Shown: piece after piece, positions 29,980 through 42,208 of the stretch
How the letters are laid out: each line of letters starts with the position of its first letter
Position numbering within the stretch: the stretch's first letter is position 1
From: Cryoendolithus antarcticus
Lineage: Eukaryota > Ascomycota > Dothideomycetes > Cladosporiales > Cladosporiaceae
Direction of reading: 5' to 3'
Length of the DNA: 64,000 bases
NCBI GenBank assembly: GCA_002077065.1
Contig: NAJO01000055.1
Location: forward strand, 161,822-225,821
Position numbers and translations under genes: made by a program
The notes under the pieces: model-generated
Told to the model about the DNA's origin: nothing
Databases searched by the model: none
What the model saw: only the letters and a program-made list of their open reading frames with translations

Positions 29980-32900
29980 ATGGCACCCGTTGCGAACGCT
30001 GGAAGCATCCCTTCGCAGCACCTAAATAGATCCACTTCTTCCTCCAAGCAGAGTGACAAGACTGCACACGATGTTGTTTCACCGCCGTCACCGCCGCGGA
30101 AGGCGGAGGATAGGGACAGAGTAGGATCAACATTACCAACGCGTCCTGGCCCAGTGCAGCAGAAAAGGTCCAAGACCGCACCTGACGTTGCGCGCTACTC
30201 TGCTGCTGCTATTGAGACTGCGCGCACTAGCCATGATGTCGGCCAACCTCACCTGGACGAGAGAGACAGCATTTTCTCCACACACTACACTAGCGGTGAA
30301 GCACCGTCTAGTTCATTCAATGCTGCGGTAAAGACAGAGCGCATCCCCGAGCCAGACCTGGAAACAGACCAGAACTTCGATATGGAGGTCGCGTCTTTGC
30401 AGCCGCAGCTCATGAAGACCGATCACTCACATCGCAACGACACGCCACTTCGAGCGCTTGCACAAGAGTACCCTAGGATGGTGGTCAAAAGGCCAACTGC
30501 GCGGAACGGGATCCCTCTGCAGTATCAGCGACGGTCGCTATACGATCTGAAGGATTTGAATACAACCCTTGCGAGACAGGAACAGCAATACAAAGACAAT
30601 GGAGAAGCAAGTCAGGGAGAGTCGCAAGGCAGTAGCACTCCCGAGACGTTGAGAACACCGCGACAAGGTCTGGTGGATGATGGTGATGTGCAAGGCAGCG
30701 CCGAGCGTGAGCAGTATCGCTCGTGGAGAACTGGGCAGGCCAAGCTGGAGGGCCTGACCATAGCCCAATCCCAACGTCAACAGAGTCGCCTCGATGCCAA
30801 AGTTGAGAGGGTCATCGATGCACAGCTACCTAAGCCAGATCCGTTGGCAGCGAATGTCAGAAGTCGAAAATCGAGTCATTACTTGGGTTTGTTCAAGCCG
30901 GAAGGCACCAGCGTACGCCGGCAGTCCGATAAGGACAGGATGGGAAGGAACGAAGATGACGAGAAGCAAGCTTCCACTCCAACAGGGACTAAGCATAGAT
31001 CGGGACAGATCCTTGAAACAGTCACCGAGGACACTGCCACTGCCGATGTTGATGCAGTCGACGCAAACACAGCCAAATGCGCGACCGATCGACTTCCGCG
31101 AGAGCTGCTGGAGGACATAAGGAATCACCATCACCTTGAGCCAGGTACAGCGAAGGCAATAGCGATCTCCAATACTGATCACCACGATACCCTACATGCA
31201 AGGTTAACGACGAAGTCAAGCAAGCCGGGCGACGACGACTCCGATGAGGAGCACATCTCATCAGCTACATACTTTCCACATCAAGGAGTTGTACTAGGTG
31301 ACTCTCCTAATCATGAGCTTCAGATGGATCGTAATGTGACCGTTCCATCTAAGCAACTTGACGACTCCTCTCGACAGTCCCGAACAGATGATGTACAGAT
31401 AGCCTTACGATCTGACGATGCGAGCGACTGCCTCAAAGGCGACTTTGCTCTGCGACGGCGATCGACAGGTGCTTCGGCGACCGACAAGCCAGATGTGATG
31501 CATGATGTGTCACTATCTGGCGATGAGTCCGAGACAGGACATTCCACAGCTGGTCACGAATCCGAGCTCTCCGATACAGAACAGACGACACCAACCGCGA
31601 CGCCGACAGTGAAGTCCGAATTCGCTAAAATAAGGCGTGAGCACAAAAGGCGATCGTCCGACACGCAAGCACCTCCACCGCTCGGGGCTGTGGAGTTGAA
31701 GCCATACAGACATCAGGTCGGTGGTCACACAACCATGTATCGATTCTCGCGACGAGCAGTCTGTAAGCAGCTCAACAGCAAGGAGAATATGTTCTACGAG
31801 ACTGTAGAGAGACATCATCCTGAGCTGCTCGGATTCATGCCAAGGTAAGTGCGATATGCGCTCAACTTCGCAACTGAGATACTAATCAATTCTTCACAGG
31901 TACATCGGTGTACTGAATGTTACATATCGCAAAGAGAAGCAAAAGCGCAAGCCGTCTATATCAGGTGGTGCAGCGGACGGCGAAGCCAAGCCTTCTGCGG
32001 AGCAGCTTGGTGCGCCTGAGCCAGAGCAAAGAGTGGTCTCGCATTCTCAAAAGCAGTCGAACTCCATACCCAGAGTGATCTTTGAGAATAATCGCCACTT
32101 GATCCCTGCCAATTTGTTCCCATCCATACCACGCTCGGTCACACCCGATCCCGCGAAAACTCCATATGCATCACCAGATGAACCAAATGGACACACTGCT
32201 CAACGCAACAGCGAAACTGGGACTGCCAGACCTACCTTGAAGCAGACGTCGAGCTGGGGCTATACGACGGTGAATAGAAAGCTGCAGGAACAAGTCCTGC
32301 GCGATGTGTTCTCTCCGCCCACTATACATCGCACTAGCCGGCATGACCGCACTTCGACGTCGCGCGCGATTAGAAAGCTCCCGGTACCAGGGAGGGAAGA
32401 GCGCAAACCCATAGCCCGGCACGGTAGTCTTAACGTTGCAGCACTCCATGACGAGCTGCTCAACTCGGATGATACACGCCGTCAAGCCATGAAGAACATA
32501 CAGCGACGCAACAGAGACGAGACGGATCGAGCAACAACCGATGGTCTAGAGAGTCTCCTTCGTCAGTCCGCAGCGACGTTGAGCAGGAGCGTCGAGCATT
32601 CGGAGGCAGACAAGCCGGCAAAGCCTGCGAATGTTCCCGTCAAGCACCATCGACGACGACACAGCGGTGGCGGCCTTGTGCGGAAGCCGACAGATGTGGA
32701 TGGCGCTCGTGGTGACTTGGAGTTCCACGACGATGAGACATATGGTGCAGACGGGGAGGGTGACGTCTTCACAATGGATGATCCTAATCCTGATCATCCC
32801 AAAGCATACAAGTCTGACAAGATCGACTCGAACGCTGCGGTCTCACCAGTCAGACCGGATGGAGTGACAGCCACTGCTGTAAGTACTGTCGACCCTTCGA

Positions 32901-33811
32901 CCCCCCGTCTCGGACCTGCGATAGAGCTCGCTGGTGATCTCGAGCCACGCAATCCAGAAGCATCGCTGGTGCAGCACGATGAGCGCGTTGAGCATTTCTT
33001 GCTTCTGGAAGATCTTACAGCGGGTATGCAGAAACCCTGCGTTCTGGATCTCAAGATGGGCACACGCCAGTACGGCGTAGAGGCGAACGAAAAGAAGCAA
33101 GCCTCCCAACGCCGAAAATGCAAGACTACAACCTCACGTGAGCTCGGCGTCCGACTTTGCGGCATGCAAGTATACAACGTACGTCAGCAGAACTATCTCT
33201 TCGAGGACAAGTATTTCGGACGCGACCTTAAAGCTGGCTCCGAGTTCCGTGGCGCACTCCGCCGCTTCTTCTTCGATGGCATTGGACACGCATCGGCATT
33301 GAAGCACATTCCAACGATACTGGACAAGATCGACAATTTGCAACGGATTATCCGCAACTTGCCACGCTATCGTCTCTATGCCAGTAGCTTACTTATGATC
33401 TACGATCGCGGTGACGCAGACGAGAATGGCAAGCCTCGACCTGTCACTAATACACCGGACAAGCCCGACGATTCGACGCCGAAAGACGCACCCTATTTGG
33501 ACATCAAGCTCAAGATCGTCGACTTCGCCAACTGCGTCACAGCAGAAGACATGGATTCTATCCTAGCCTCCAAGCCTTGTCCACCCTTTCACGCAGGGGA
33601 GGTAGACAGGGGCTACTTACGAGGTTTGAGGACGTTGCGAATGTACCTGAAGCGGATATGGGAGGAACTATACAGCGAGAAGCACGTCGTCGAACGGGGT
33701 GAAGGTGAGGGTATGGCTATCGAGGGCCGCGGTATTACAGGCGGGATGATTGAAAGTGGACGGGCTTGGTCTGAGAACGTTCTTGAGGACGCTGGAGAGG
33801 TGTCCGTATGA
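29980..33811 (+). CDS. KCS1: inositol hexakisphosphate kinase (Kcs1 type)
   Basis: Makes inositol pyrophosphates (5-IP7) from IP6, a phosphate and energy signal. Exons 29980-31844 and 31900-33811 give 1258 aa. Residues 1 to about 560 are disordered and Ser/Asp/Thr-rich; then comes the IPK family N-lobe ([57 protein letters not shown]), a long disordered insertion (residues about 650-960), and the catalytic C-lobe: [20 protein letters not shown] with the PxxxDxKxG motif near residue 1000, then [34 protein letters not shown] and the metal-binding segment [10 protein letters not shown]. The split kinase fold with a long insertion is typical of fungal Kcs1. The intron (55 bases, GTAAGT with a TACTAAT branch site) splits an Arg codon. 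Confidence 0.95.
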
Positions 33812-34388
33812 GTCTGAGGCGCTCTATACGTCCATTTCCGGCCATGGCGCGCGCGGAGAGACGGCTATGCTCACGCATGACTGGGAACGAGGATGATACG
33901 AAGGGTTATTGACTTGCAGCGATTAGCCTGGCGCTGGCGGATTTTCTGATACGGAGGCGTTCAGGGGGTGTCGTGGACGCCAGCTTGTACCATTAGCGTT
34001 GGGTAGATGAGTATACAAGATGTCTCTCCAGACACGCGGTATTCTTCAAGATCTCGAAGGCTGCCTATGCTACTATCGTTGTTTTGTCACCGCGACTGTC
34101 ATTCGGACTCTGTGCCATCGTAGAGACCGCGCAAGTTTGTCGAGCCGATTCTCCAACGGGGTCCGTTTCTCAACAGTGTTCCACTAACATACACACTAGT
34201 GTGACGTGTGAGGTAGGTCCTCAGGCGAGTTTTCGTCGCCACTGAGAGTCTCACGGGAGGGATTCAGTATCGTCATTTCCATCGCTCTTCCTACGATATT
34301 TGCCAAGCCGGGGCTTCCACCAACATTGTTCTAGACTCACTTCTGTCAATGTTATCGTGAGCATCACATTCAGCTCGTGACAGCCATC
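33812..34388. other. intergenic downstream of KCS1
   Basis: No gene seen; 3' flank of KCS1 and promoter of the DMT-like gene. No repeats or RNA features recognised. Confidence 0.4.
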
Positions 34389-35096
34389 ATGTCCGTGTCG
34401 CAACCCTCCTGGCTGCCCTACGCCGTCGCCTCCGGCGCCTTCGCAGCCCTCAATGGCGTCTTCGCGAAGCTGACAACGACGGCCCTCACTTCCTCGTGGT
34501 CTTCCGTGGTGTCATCATTGCTTGGTCTCGAGCAGCATCACAAAATCGTTGAGACAACCATACGTGTTGTATCTCTCACTTTCCACACTTCTCTTGTTAT
34601 CACCTCGTTCTGATGCGCGTTCAGGGTTTCTTCGCATGCAATCTGATGTTCAATGCTGTTATGTGGGGGCTGTTTACGAGAGCCTTGACTTTGGCGACTA
34701 GTACGGTGAGGGTCAGTGTGCTGAACACGAGTGCCAATTTCTTCGTCACGGCGATTCTGGGGTGGGGAGTATTCGGGGAGAAGTTGCCTGGTAGGTTTAT
34801 GTCACTTCTATTGATGGTAGAAGACTAGAGCAGAAGCCTGACGACATGTAGCACTTTGGTGGCTCGGAGCCAGTCTACTAGTAGCTGGAAGTGTGATCAT
34901 TGGGAGGAGGGAGGAGAGTGCGGAGGGCAGACCCGAAGCGAAGCTAGCATATGAAGCAAGCGAAGATGTGTACAGTGATGGATGTAACGCCGCGCTCAAA
35001 GAAGCGGCAGGAGCTGGATCAGGCATTGAACCAAAGGGGGCTGCGAGCGTGCGAAGCCGAGATCTAGACCGGCGACTGGGTGACGAGAAGGACTGA
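34389..35096 (+). CDS. TMEM42/DMT-like membrane protein
   Basis: Small transporter-like protein related to TMEM42 and the drug/metabolite transporter (EamA) fold, 195 aa. Exons 34389-34565, 34625-34790 and 34852-35096. Hydrophobic segments: WLPYAVASGAFAALNGVFAK, GFFACNLMFNAVMWGLFTRA, SVLNTSANFFVTAILGWGVF and LWWLGASLLVAGSVIIGRR. The motif STVRVSVLNTSANF with GEKLP matches the family's conserved second half. The C-terminal ~70 residues are hydrophilic and likely cytosolic. The first donor (GTTGTA) is weak but gives the expected TIR-GFF junction. Substrate and membrane location unknown. Confidence 0.82.
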
Positions 35097-35188
35097 ACGC
35101 CATTTACTGCGTATCTCGCATCCCACCATCGCCAACATGCTGTACGCTCTGATACTGCGAGTCCTTCACCGCCGGACCGCAACTACCC

Positions 35189-35752
35189 TCAAACACTGGG
35201 TGCCGCGGGCTTCGCATCGCCCTGGAGGCCTCCAACGAAGTATGGTGCCTGCATGACAGCGGCATCCGGCTGTCTCAGGTGTGGTGGCACAATGCCACAT
35301 GGTGGCCCGTAGTACCCTGGACCTCCTCCAATGACCGACGGTGCAACGGAACTGCCGATCCATTGATCCTGGCTGGTCATAACTCCTTCATTCCCGTCTG
35401 GTTCCTCTTTCTTGATCCCGATGGACGCCCTCTCGACTTTACTCGCCACCACAATTTCATCGTCGTCCTCCGCGGGTCCTCCTCCGAAGCTACCTTTGCC
35501 ACTCATGCCAGGCTTGCCCTTCGCGCTCGCTCCAGCTTTGCTCCCTCTTGCTACTACGGAATTCAATCTCTTCCTTGTCTTGGTCTTGCCGCCCAGCCCG
35601 GTGTGCAGGCGAGCGAAACGCATGCGAGCAGCAGGAGCCTGAATCCCGAACTTGGCGCTGACTTCGTTGAAGTCAATGCGGCTGTGGTCTGAGGCCAGGA
35701 GACATGCGTGCATGAAGCGGAGATTGGTGTTGTCATCGCTCTTGGCCGGCAT
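35189..35752 (-). CDS. hypothetical Myb-like/helix-turn-helix small protein
   Basis: Uncharacterised fungal protein, single exon, 187 aa. Residues about 8-55 (NLRFMHACLLASDHSRIDFN, EVSAKFGIQAPAARMRFARL) look like the Myb/SANT-like helical domain found in many small ascomycete proteins. The rest is low complexity: basic GGKTKTRKRLNSVVARG, Gly/Lys-rich KGKPGMSGKGSFGGG, an acidic EDDDE stretch, an IKKEEPD sequence that resembles a sumoylation site, and a Pro/Gly-rich end. A nuclear role is plausible but inferred. Confidence 0.75.
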   Translation of the reverse strand: MPAKSDDNTNLRFMHACLLASDHSRIDFNEVSAKFGIQAPAARMRFARLHTGLGGKTKTRKRLNSVVARGSKAGASAKGKPGMSGKGSFGGGPAEDDDEIVVASKVERASIGIKKEEPDGNEGVMTSQDQWIGSSVAPSVIGGGPGYYGPPCGIVPPHLRQPDAAVMQAPYFVGGLQGDAKPAAPSV

Positions 35753-36398
35753 GATTTGAGTTGTCTGGTACTGGTGGGCATGTGCGGAATAGGAAGTAGA
35801 GGCTTCAGAGGGAAGACAGAGAGCATATATGAGACGTTCTTGGGCTGCTGGAGAGGGTGAAGAGGGCAGAAGGGAGACAAAGCAAGCAACGCTTAAGGAG
35901 TACTCTACGGCACAAGAGTGGTGTTGTTCAAGCTCTAGAAAAGATTAGGTAGGTGGCGCATCGCTCTCTTCGCATTGGCTAGGAGTGCTCGTACGCCACG
36001 ACTGCTCTAGAAGGATCTGCTGGTAGTCTTTGACGGCATGAATGACTATCACGGAACGCGATGGTGGCATTGTCCGCTTAGATAGCCGTCGCTTGTTCAG
36101 GTCCTTGTTTGATAAGAATTAGTCAGGTCATGTTCTGCCACTCTCAGGTCTGGATGTACTGTGTGACGACGTTGGACAGCTTGACATGGTTTTGTACCTC
36201 GCGTGAGAGAGCTTAGATGAATCATTATAGCACCTCTACGCTATGTCGAGTGTGGTAGACCGATGCTGCAAGCCGTCAACTCATTGCACAGCTGTGTGTC
36301 TTTATGGCGCAGCCATACACCATACAGCAGCACTTACTATCACCCATCGTGACTGTCGTAAATTATTAAAGCGTCCCTTGATCATCTACGCTCATTCA
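35753..36398. other. intergenic between HET-C 3' end and the Myb-like gene
   Basis: No gene seen. It includes the promoter of the minus-strand Myb-like gene and the 3' flank of HET-C. Confidence 0.4.
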
Positions 36399-38777
36399 TC
36401 ACTGATACCCACCGCCCCTTCCATACCCCTGCGGACCCTGCCCATACGTCTCATACTGCCCTCCGTATCCGGGCTGGCCACCGTATCCTGGCTGCTGTCC
36501 CTGACCATGACCTTGACCCTGATCGTAGCCGTACTGCTGCTGCGGCTGTTGATAGCCGCCTTGGTCATACGCTCCAGGCGGCTGCTGAGGCGGCTGATTG
36601 TAGTCCTCGTAGCCTTGCTGGAAAGAGGTGGGCATTGCGCTTGCATCGCTGGGCTCGAAGCTAGCCGTACGCTGTGGACCAGACGGATCTTGGCCGAAGG
36701 CGCCCGGCGTTTGCTGGTAGCTCTGGTCCTGAGAGCTGTAGCCACCATAACTCTGACCGGTCGTGTCATCGTCCCCGAGGTCTCTCCGCCCACCACCTCG
36801 TTGACCAAACATCCCCATCCCCATCCCTCCACCATGACCGCCCTGACCGTGTGGTCCACCACCAATACCGGGAATGCCGAGATCAGCAAATCCTCCAGCA
36901 CTCATCTTCTGTACTGTATGGTTGCGCCCAGCCTTGACGCTCTCGCTTCCGAGTACTTGATCGAGGTTATGCTTGCGCCCTGGTCCATTCGCCCATTTCT
37001 CCACAACGCCAAACATGTTGCGATGAATTTCTAGGTTCCTGTCCCGGATGGCAGGGTGATGGAAGACTCGCGCCACGTCATTCAGGACTTCGTCAACTGG
37101 GACGTCAGGGCGATCCCAAGCGTACACCACGCGAGGAGCGACGTACTGAAGGATGACCGCCGCAACTTCGCCAGCAGGTTGGTTGAGAAGGTTGCTGAAG
37201 TGGTCCTTGCTTAACATGGAATGCGTGGGATCTGTACTCGTTGCATCATTCCAGACGAGGAATTGCTGCTTCGCGCTCGCATCTACGACCGTACTGCTGC
37301 CAGTCTTCAGACTGTTCGATGCCGCAGCAATGATGGGCTTCATGTACGGCGCGAGTAAGCCCATGATGAAGAGTGTGACACGCTCGGAAATAGTCTCGAT
37401 CATCTTCTCCAGCCCGGGGATCTTGGAGACGATACCTGAGATCGTGCGCACGACGTTATCGCGGAAGAGAAGCAGAGGGTAGATCTTTGCTATCGCGGCT
37501 TTGGGGTCGATGTTCGAGCCTGGAATGCCAGGTCCGGGAGGTCCGCCTTGTGAGCCGGGAGGTGCTGCGAATGTGTTGGACCCAGCTCGGGAGTAAGAGT
37601 AGTAGGGGTCAGATGAGTTACTGGGGTCGAAATTCTGAGAGTAGTCTGCTGGGCCACGAGCATTCTGCATGGCTTCGGCATCCGAAGCGGCTTGGAGGCT
37701 GATGGCTTCTTGAATCAGACCACCTGTGCCAGGCACACTGGCCAAGAGATTGGTGAAGTCTGATGCGCGCGCTGCCGGATCGCCGCCTACGGCATCCCTG
37801 CTACCAGAGCCTTGCGCTTTTGTCAGCTTCTCGTCGAGCTCCTCAATCTCAGTCTGCGTAACGTGGTCGGTGGCTTCGCCAAGCACTGAATGGAGGAAGT
37901 CTACGCCACCGAACGTGCCGGTCACGAGAGGAAATGTCTGCTTGCCATGCAAATTGATCTGAGCATGGGCACCGACGTGCGCAAAGACACCGCGATGACC
38001 AAGTTCTTGGAGTGCAAGCTCGGTGTAGTTGGTGTGGGCGCCGAAGTCCTCAAGGCAGTGAAGACCTTGGCCAAGGCATCTGAGTGCCTCGCAAAGATCT
38101 TCTTCGCGACCTTTGTTGGCACCATGAGTGTACAGTCGGCCGAAGTGGATGCTGCGTGCGAAGCTGAACTTGATGTAGCCTAGTGAAGTAGCCCAGCCAC
38201 CACGATCGTTGGCGATGTAGTTCTTCATGCCAGTTTCGGCGTCGACAGCTAGCTCTTGCTGCGACACTGGCCCTCGTAGACGCTGATCGTGTTGTCGCGC
38301 ATCGATGTTGTCGGCATAATCCTGGCAAGAGGTCAGCAAAACAGTTCCCATCGAGAGTGAAGTCAATTAATCTACCTTCGGATTATCGATATGCTCCTCT
38401 GGCCTATAAACCCCCAACCTCTCCGCGGTGACCTCGAACTCCGCAGTCGCATACCCAAAGGCCATGAATGCCAGCACCCAGACCAGGATCCGAATAGTGT
38501 CAGCTTGCACACCCTTCAGCGTACCGACATCAACCGCCTGCGAGTAATCACGAAGCCAGTTTCCGAAGTAAACTCGCTTGATCATCATGCTGGACCATTT
38601 GTGGCCTTTCAGACAGGCAACAGTCTTAAGCATGTCCTCGATGTCGCCATGACGCCAGTTGTGACCTTCAATGCGTGAAATCGAGGCGATATTGCCGGCA
38701 CCGAAGGCGTGAGTGGGTGTTGCGAGACAGAGTATCAGTGCAATGCCGACCAAGACGAGGAGTTGAGTGTTCGCCAT
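36399..38777 (-). CDS. hetC: HET-C family heterokaryon-incompatibility protein
   Basis: Secreted/membrane-associated protein of the Neurospora HET-C family, which takes part in vegetative allorecognition there. Exons 38777-38376 and 38321-36399, 774 aa. A signal peptide (MANTQLLVLVGIALILCLAT, cleavage near THA-FGAG) precedes the conserved start NIASISRIEGHNWRHGDIED, then YFGNWLRDYSQAVDVGTLKG and LRCLGQGLHCLEDFGAHTNY, VFAHVGAHAQINLHG, TGTFGGVDFLHSVLGEATDH and FIMGLLAPYMKPI. The last ~150 residues are Gly/Gln/Tyr-rich (QQPQQQYGYDQGQGHGQGQQ type). The intron is in phase 0 (DNPK-DYADNID). HET-C here means the Neurospora family, not the Podospora glycolipid-transfer het-c. Whether it acts in incompatibility in this species is unknown. 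Confidence 0.94.
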
Positions 38778-39455
38778 GATTACTGGACTGATTAGTGGAT
38801 TCGAGGAGTCTCGATGAAGCGTTCAAGTGTTGTCAACAATTTGACCGTTTACACTTGCATGAAGTCAACAGCTGAGAGTGGGACGCTGACGACCGAATCG
38901 TGGTGGCTGAGCGCCGAGCACTTGACTGAAGTGACACAGCACGTACACGACGACAGTGAGTGAAAATCTTTAGACCGCTACAACTGTCTAGATACCGTCA
39001 TATCATCGTTGGAATTGGTCTAGCGGTGCGATACGCGCCTTCACTGTCGACCTAGTGGTTTGATACGCGCTAGTGCCAAGGCTCATGCCTGAGGCATTAG
39101 TCCAGATATCTTACTGACCTCTTGTCTCGCACGACCAATCTATTCATGCGCAGAGGCACGATCCTGATACAAAAGTTTCTGAACACGTGTGCTGGTCCAT
39201 GAACCGTCTCGCCAAAAAGGTCTAGCCCCTACAAACAGTCTATCTCACCTTGAGAGAGACCTGCTGCAGCCTGCCCTTTGGCTTCCAAGTGATCGTTGAA
39301 GACCACCCGTCGTGTCGTGGAGCGGCGCTGCCAACCTTACAGAGGCCATACCCATGAACAATATTGCATGTACTGTGTCCAAGTCTCTATGCTTGACTCC
39401 TCGAAGCTGTCCGTCTTACCACGGTCCCCAGCCCCTCGCCCCAAGCTTCCCAACA
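38778..39455. other. intergenic, HET-C promoter; imperfect 20-base direct repeat
   Basis: No gene supported. Two 20-base units at 39019-39038 and 39051-39070 share 16 positions (ending GATACGCGC); three of the four differences are C/T. Confidence 0.4.
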
Positions 39456-39535
39456 CTAGCCACGACCTCCCACTTTCCCATCTTCTCCGTAGTACACCCT
39501 GTACACTAGTCAGTCGCAAACACCCTCATCCAAAC

Positions 39536-40147
39536 TCAAACTCGGGGACAGAACTTACAAGGGAACCTCAACCCTACCCCGAGCACATACTCCATCCACT
39601 CCCTCCCTAGACCCCTCTCCCCCTCCACCAATTCCGGAAATTTCGTAAGCATCTCCTTCTCCACACTCACCAGCTGCCCGACCAAGCTCTTCGGGTACTT
39701 GCTGTCCGAGCTCCCAGCAGCTTCATGCACGCGATCCCAGGTATCCAGCAGCGCGCGACGGTGCATGTGGTCCGTCCAGTGCGAAGGAGCAGGCGGTGCG
39801 TTGCGGTGGGTGGCGCTCGAAAGGTCGAGGAGGGCGTCGGCGGTGGAGGTGATGCGTCGGAGCAGGCTGGGACGGGCAGGCTTCGGGGCGGTGGCGAGTA
39901 ATTGAAGCCCTGTGGCTGTTGTGGCTGCGCGGTTCATGAGTGGCCGGGAGAGTTGCGGGCGAGTTCGTGGGGAGGTTGAAGCGGTGGCGGATGTGGTACT
40001 TTGCAGAGTCGTGATGGCACGTGTGAGGAAGGGGCGGGTGGTGGAGGTGGACTCGTGGGTGCCGTATAGTTGCGCCGGGCGCGAGAGAAGGAGCGGCGTG
40101 TTGCTTGCCTCGCGCAGATGACTTTGACCAGTGGAGGTGGAAGCCAT
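39536..40147 (-). CDS. hypothetical protein, Ser/Thr/Arg-rich N-terminus
   Basis: Not recognised. The first in-frame ATG is at 40147 (MASTSTGQSHLREASNTPLL). The first ~90 residues are rich in Ser, Thr and Arg with few acids, as in mitochondrial presequences. The C-terminal part looks folded (SHWTDHMHRRALLDTWDRVH, LVGQLVSVEKEMLTKFPELV, GLGREWMEYVLGVGLRFP). Read straight through it ends at 39536 with 204 aa. A strong donor (TT-GTAAGT at 39558) suggests a last intron; acceptors near 39499 and 39507 give different short tails ending at about 39416 or 39456, so the 3' end is uncertain. Function unknown. Confidence 0.6.
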   Translation of the reverse strand: MASTSTGQSHLREASNTPLLLSRPAQLYGTHESTSTTRPFLTRAITTLQSTTSATASTSPRTRPQLSRPLMNRAATTATGLQLLATAPKPARPSLLRRITSTADALLDLSSATHRNAPPAPSHWTDHMHRRALLDTWDRVHEAAGSSDSKYPKSLVGQLVSVEKEMLTKFPELVEGERGLGREWMEYVLGVGLRFPCKFCPRV

Positions 40148-40511
40148 TCTGACTGCTTGCGATCTCGAGTCTAGTAGGTCGTAACTGAGTGTCGTCGGTG
40201 GCGATGGTAGGGAATTAGGTGAAGCTTGATCGCTCACTGGTTGTTTAGGCTGTGTTGACTTCACCAGCTATCTTTGCAGTGGCGCAGGAGACTCGATGAT
40301 GCAAAGAGAGTGTGTGGAAGATGCAGCGGGGACGAGATAGTGAATGCAAGGTGGCAATTGTCACGAGCCAGTTTGGTGAGGAATTATCGAGGAGCATAGA
40401 ATGAATGAAAGACTCGTGACCGCACACATTTACTTGTGACTTGGTCAGATCATATACGTGCATTTGTACAAAGTGGACGTCTAACTTCACTTGCCTAGAC
40501 TTGATTGCGAC
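40148..40511. other. intergenic upstream of the hypothetical gene, downstream of URK1
   Basis: No gene. An open frame continues upstream of 40147 to 40264 but has no ATG. Confidence 0.4.
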
Positions 40512-42208
40512 TCAGCAACCCAAGTACCTCTCCTCCACCCATCGCGTCTCCAGATCGTCTACCATCCTGGACACGATCACCTTGATGTCAGGGAACACAC
40601 TCATCAAGCGCCGCAAGCCCTGATTGCCTGCAGTGCACGTGACGAACACAATGCGATCCTCATGAACGCCGTGATCTAGCAGTACCTTCACTGCCATCAG
40701 CGCCGCACCGCCGCTGCTCATTTGCGGATCGAGCAGCATCACGCCAGTATGCTGAGCAATGTCTGGTGACAACGAGTAGTAGTGAAGCTCAGGCTCGCCA
40801 GTGCGAAAGTTTGTCTGAATCAGCATGCGTCCTGTGCGGCAGTCTGGGATGACTCGCTTCAGTCCAGTCTCGAGGATACTGCCGCCTCGTAGGATGACGA
40901 CCGCAGAGACAATGCCGTCCGCCACAAGCCCATTATAGCTTCCGTTCGGCACGGGCGTCTGCACGGTGCTCGGCTTGAAGCGAAAACATTCAGTCGCTTT
41001 CTCCACGAGGAGCACAGCAAGCCTGTCGAAGTAGAAAACGAAGTCCTCACGATCGGTGCTGGACTCGATAAGCTTCGTGTTGATGCCTCGGATCTGATTA
41101 TTGTGCTCGAGCATGATTACATGATCGGAGAGGGGCGCATCTTCAGATGCTTGACCGAGTCGTCTAAGCTCGGCTTGGTGCATTGCCGACTTCTCGTCGA
41201 GTGTCTTGTGCACGCGATCGGAGACCATGCCTGTGAGATGTCAGTGGGGTGCCGAGGAGTGACTCCACGGATGCGCCTACCAATAGCAACAGTGTTCTCG
41301 ATGCCACGTGGCACAATAATGTCTGCGATACTTGGTCAGTGAGGGTACCGAGGTGTCGTGTGTATGCATGATGTAGAAGAGATGCAGTCAGATAGGAGCG
41401 AAAGACGTTGCTGTATGTTGTTCTTCAAAGGAATTCAGTTGAACTATGCATGATTGTGGATCATCATTGTGCCGTGTTGCGAAGGAGAAGGCGAGTCAAC
41501 ATACCGGCGACATTCCTCTGTGGCTCGACGAACTTGTGGAAGTTCGGCTTCACGTAGGCGAACCACTGCTTGATGCAGCCCTCGATGTCGCGGCCACGTT
41601 CGCGTACGTCGCGAAGCAGTCGACGAGACAGGCAGAGATCTGCATCAGCCTCGGCGAAGATCCTCATGTCCAGCATGTCGAGTACACGCTGATCGTGCAG
41701 AGCAAAGATGCCTTCGAGGATCAAGACGTGCGGCGAGTAGATTGTGGTTGTCTTCTTCAGCCGGGCATGCTTCTCGAAAGAGTAGACCGGAATCTCGGCT
41801 TTCTTACTTGCAAATACGTTAGCCTTGGTAGTTCAAGCGCCAAAGGGAGCGACCTCACCCAAATTTGATGTCGCTTAGCCTGTCGACCAGGACATCGAAG
41901 TCAATGGCCTCCGGTGCATCGAAATCATACTCATTTCGAAAAGCTGCCGCACTCTGCTCCGGGGTCAAGGGCTTGTAGAAGCTGTCCATGGACAGAATTA
42001 CGACCCATGGAAGACTAAGCTCCTTGATGATAGCATAGGCAAGCGAAGTCTTGCCAGATCCGGACGAACCAGCAATGCCAATGATGCTGGTGTCACTCCA
42101 TGGCGGCGAGTAGTGCGCCTTTTGCAGGCGACTTGTGGCACTATCGTGCAGATTTAGGCTCTCCAAGCTCAAGGCCGAGGAAGACGAGGGCGTATGAAGC
42201 CCGTTCAT
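40512..42208 (-). CDS. URK1: uridine kinase with UPRT-like C-terminal domain
   Basis: Phosphorylates uridine and cytidine in pyrimidine salvage. Exons 42208-41859, 41806-41505, 41322-41281 and 41230-40512 give 470 aa. Kinase half: P-loop GSSGSGKTS at 47-55, then LSMDSFYKPLTPEQ, NEYDFDAPEAIDFD, KAEIPVYSFEKHARLKKT, VLILEGIFALHD and RLLRDVRERGRDI; a short 42-base exon carries DIIVPRGIENTVAI. The C-terminal uracil phosphoribosyltransferase-like domain has RGINTKLIESSTDREDFVFY, GGSILETGLKRVIPD, the PRPP-loop region DPQMSSGGAAL and FVTCTAGNQGL. The canonical UPRT loop Thr is Ser here; UPRT activity of such fusions is doubtful in the known family. Length and intron phases fit well. Confidence 0.94.

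Noticed and set aside
39019..39070. Two 20-base imperfect direct repeats, the first resembling a tRNA A box
   Set aside because: Four mismatches in 20, no B box and no stem structure; kept only as a note on the intergenic stretch.
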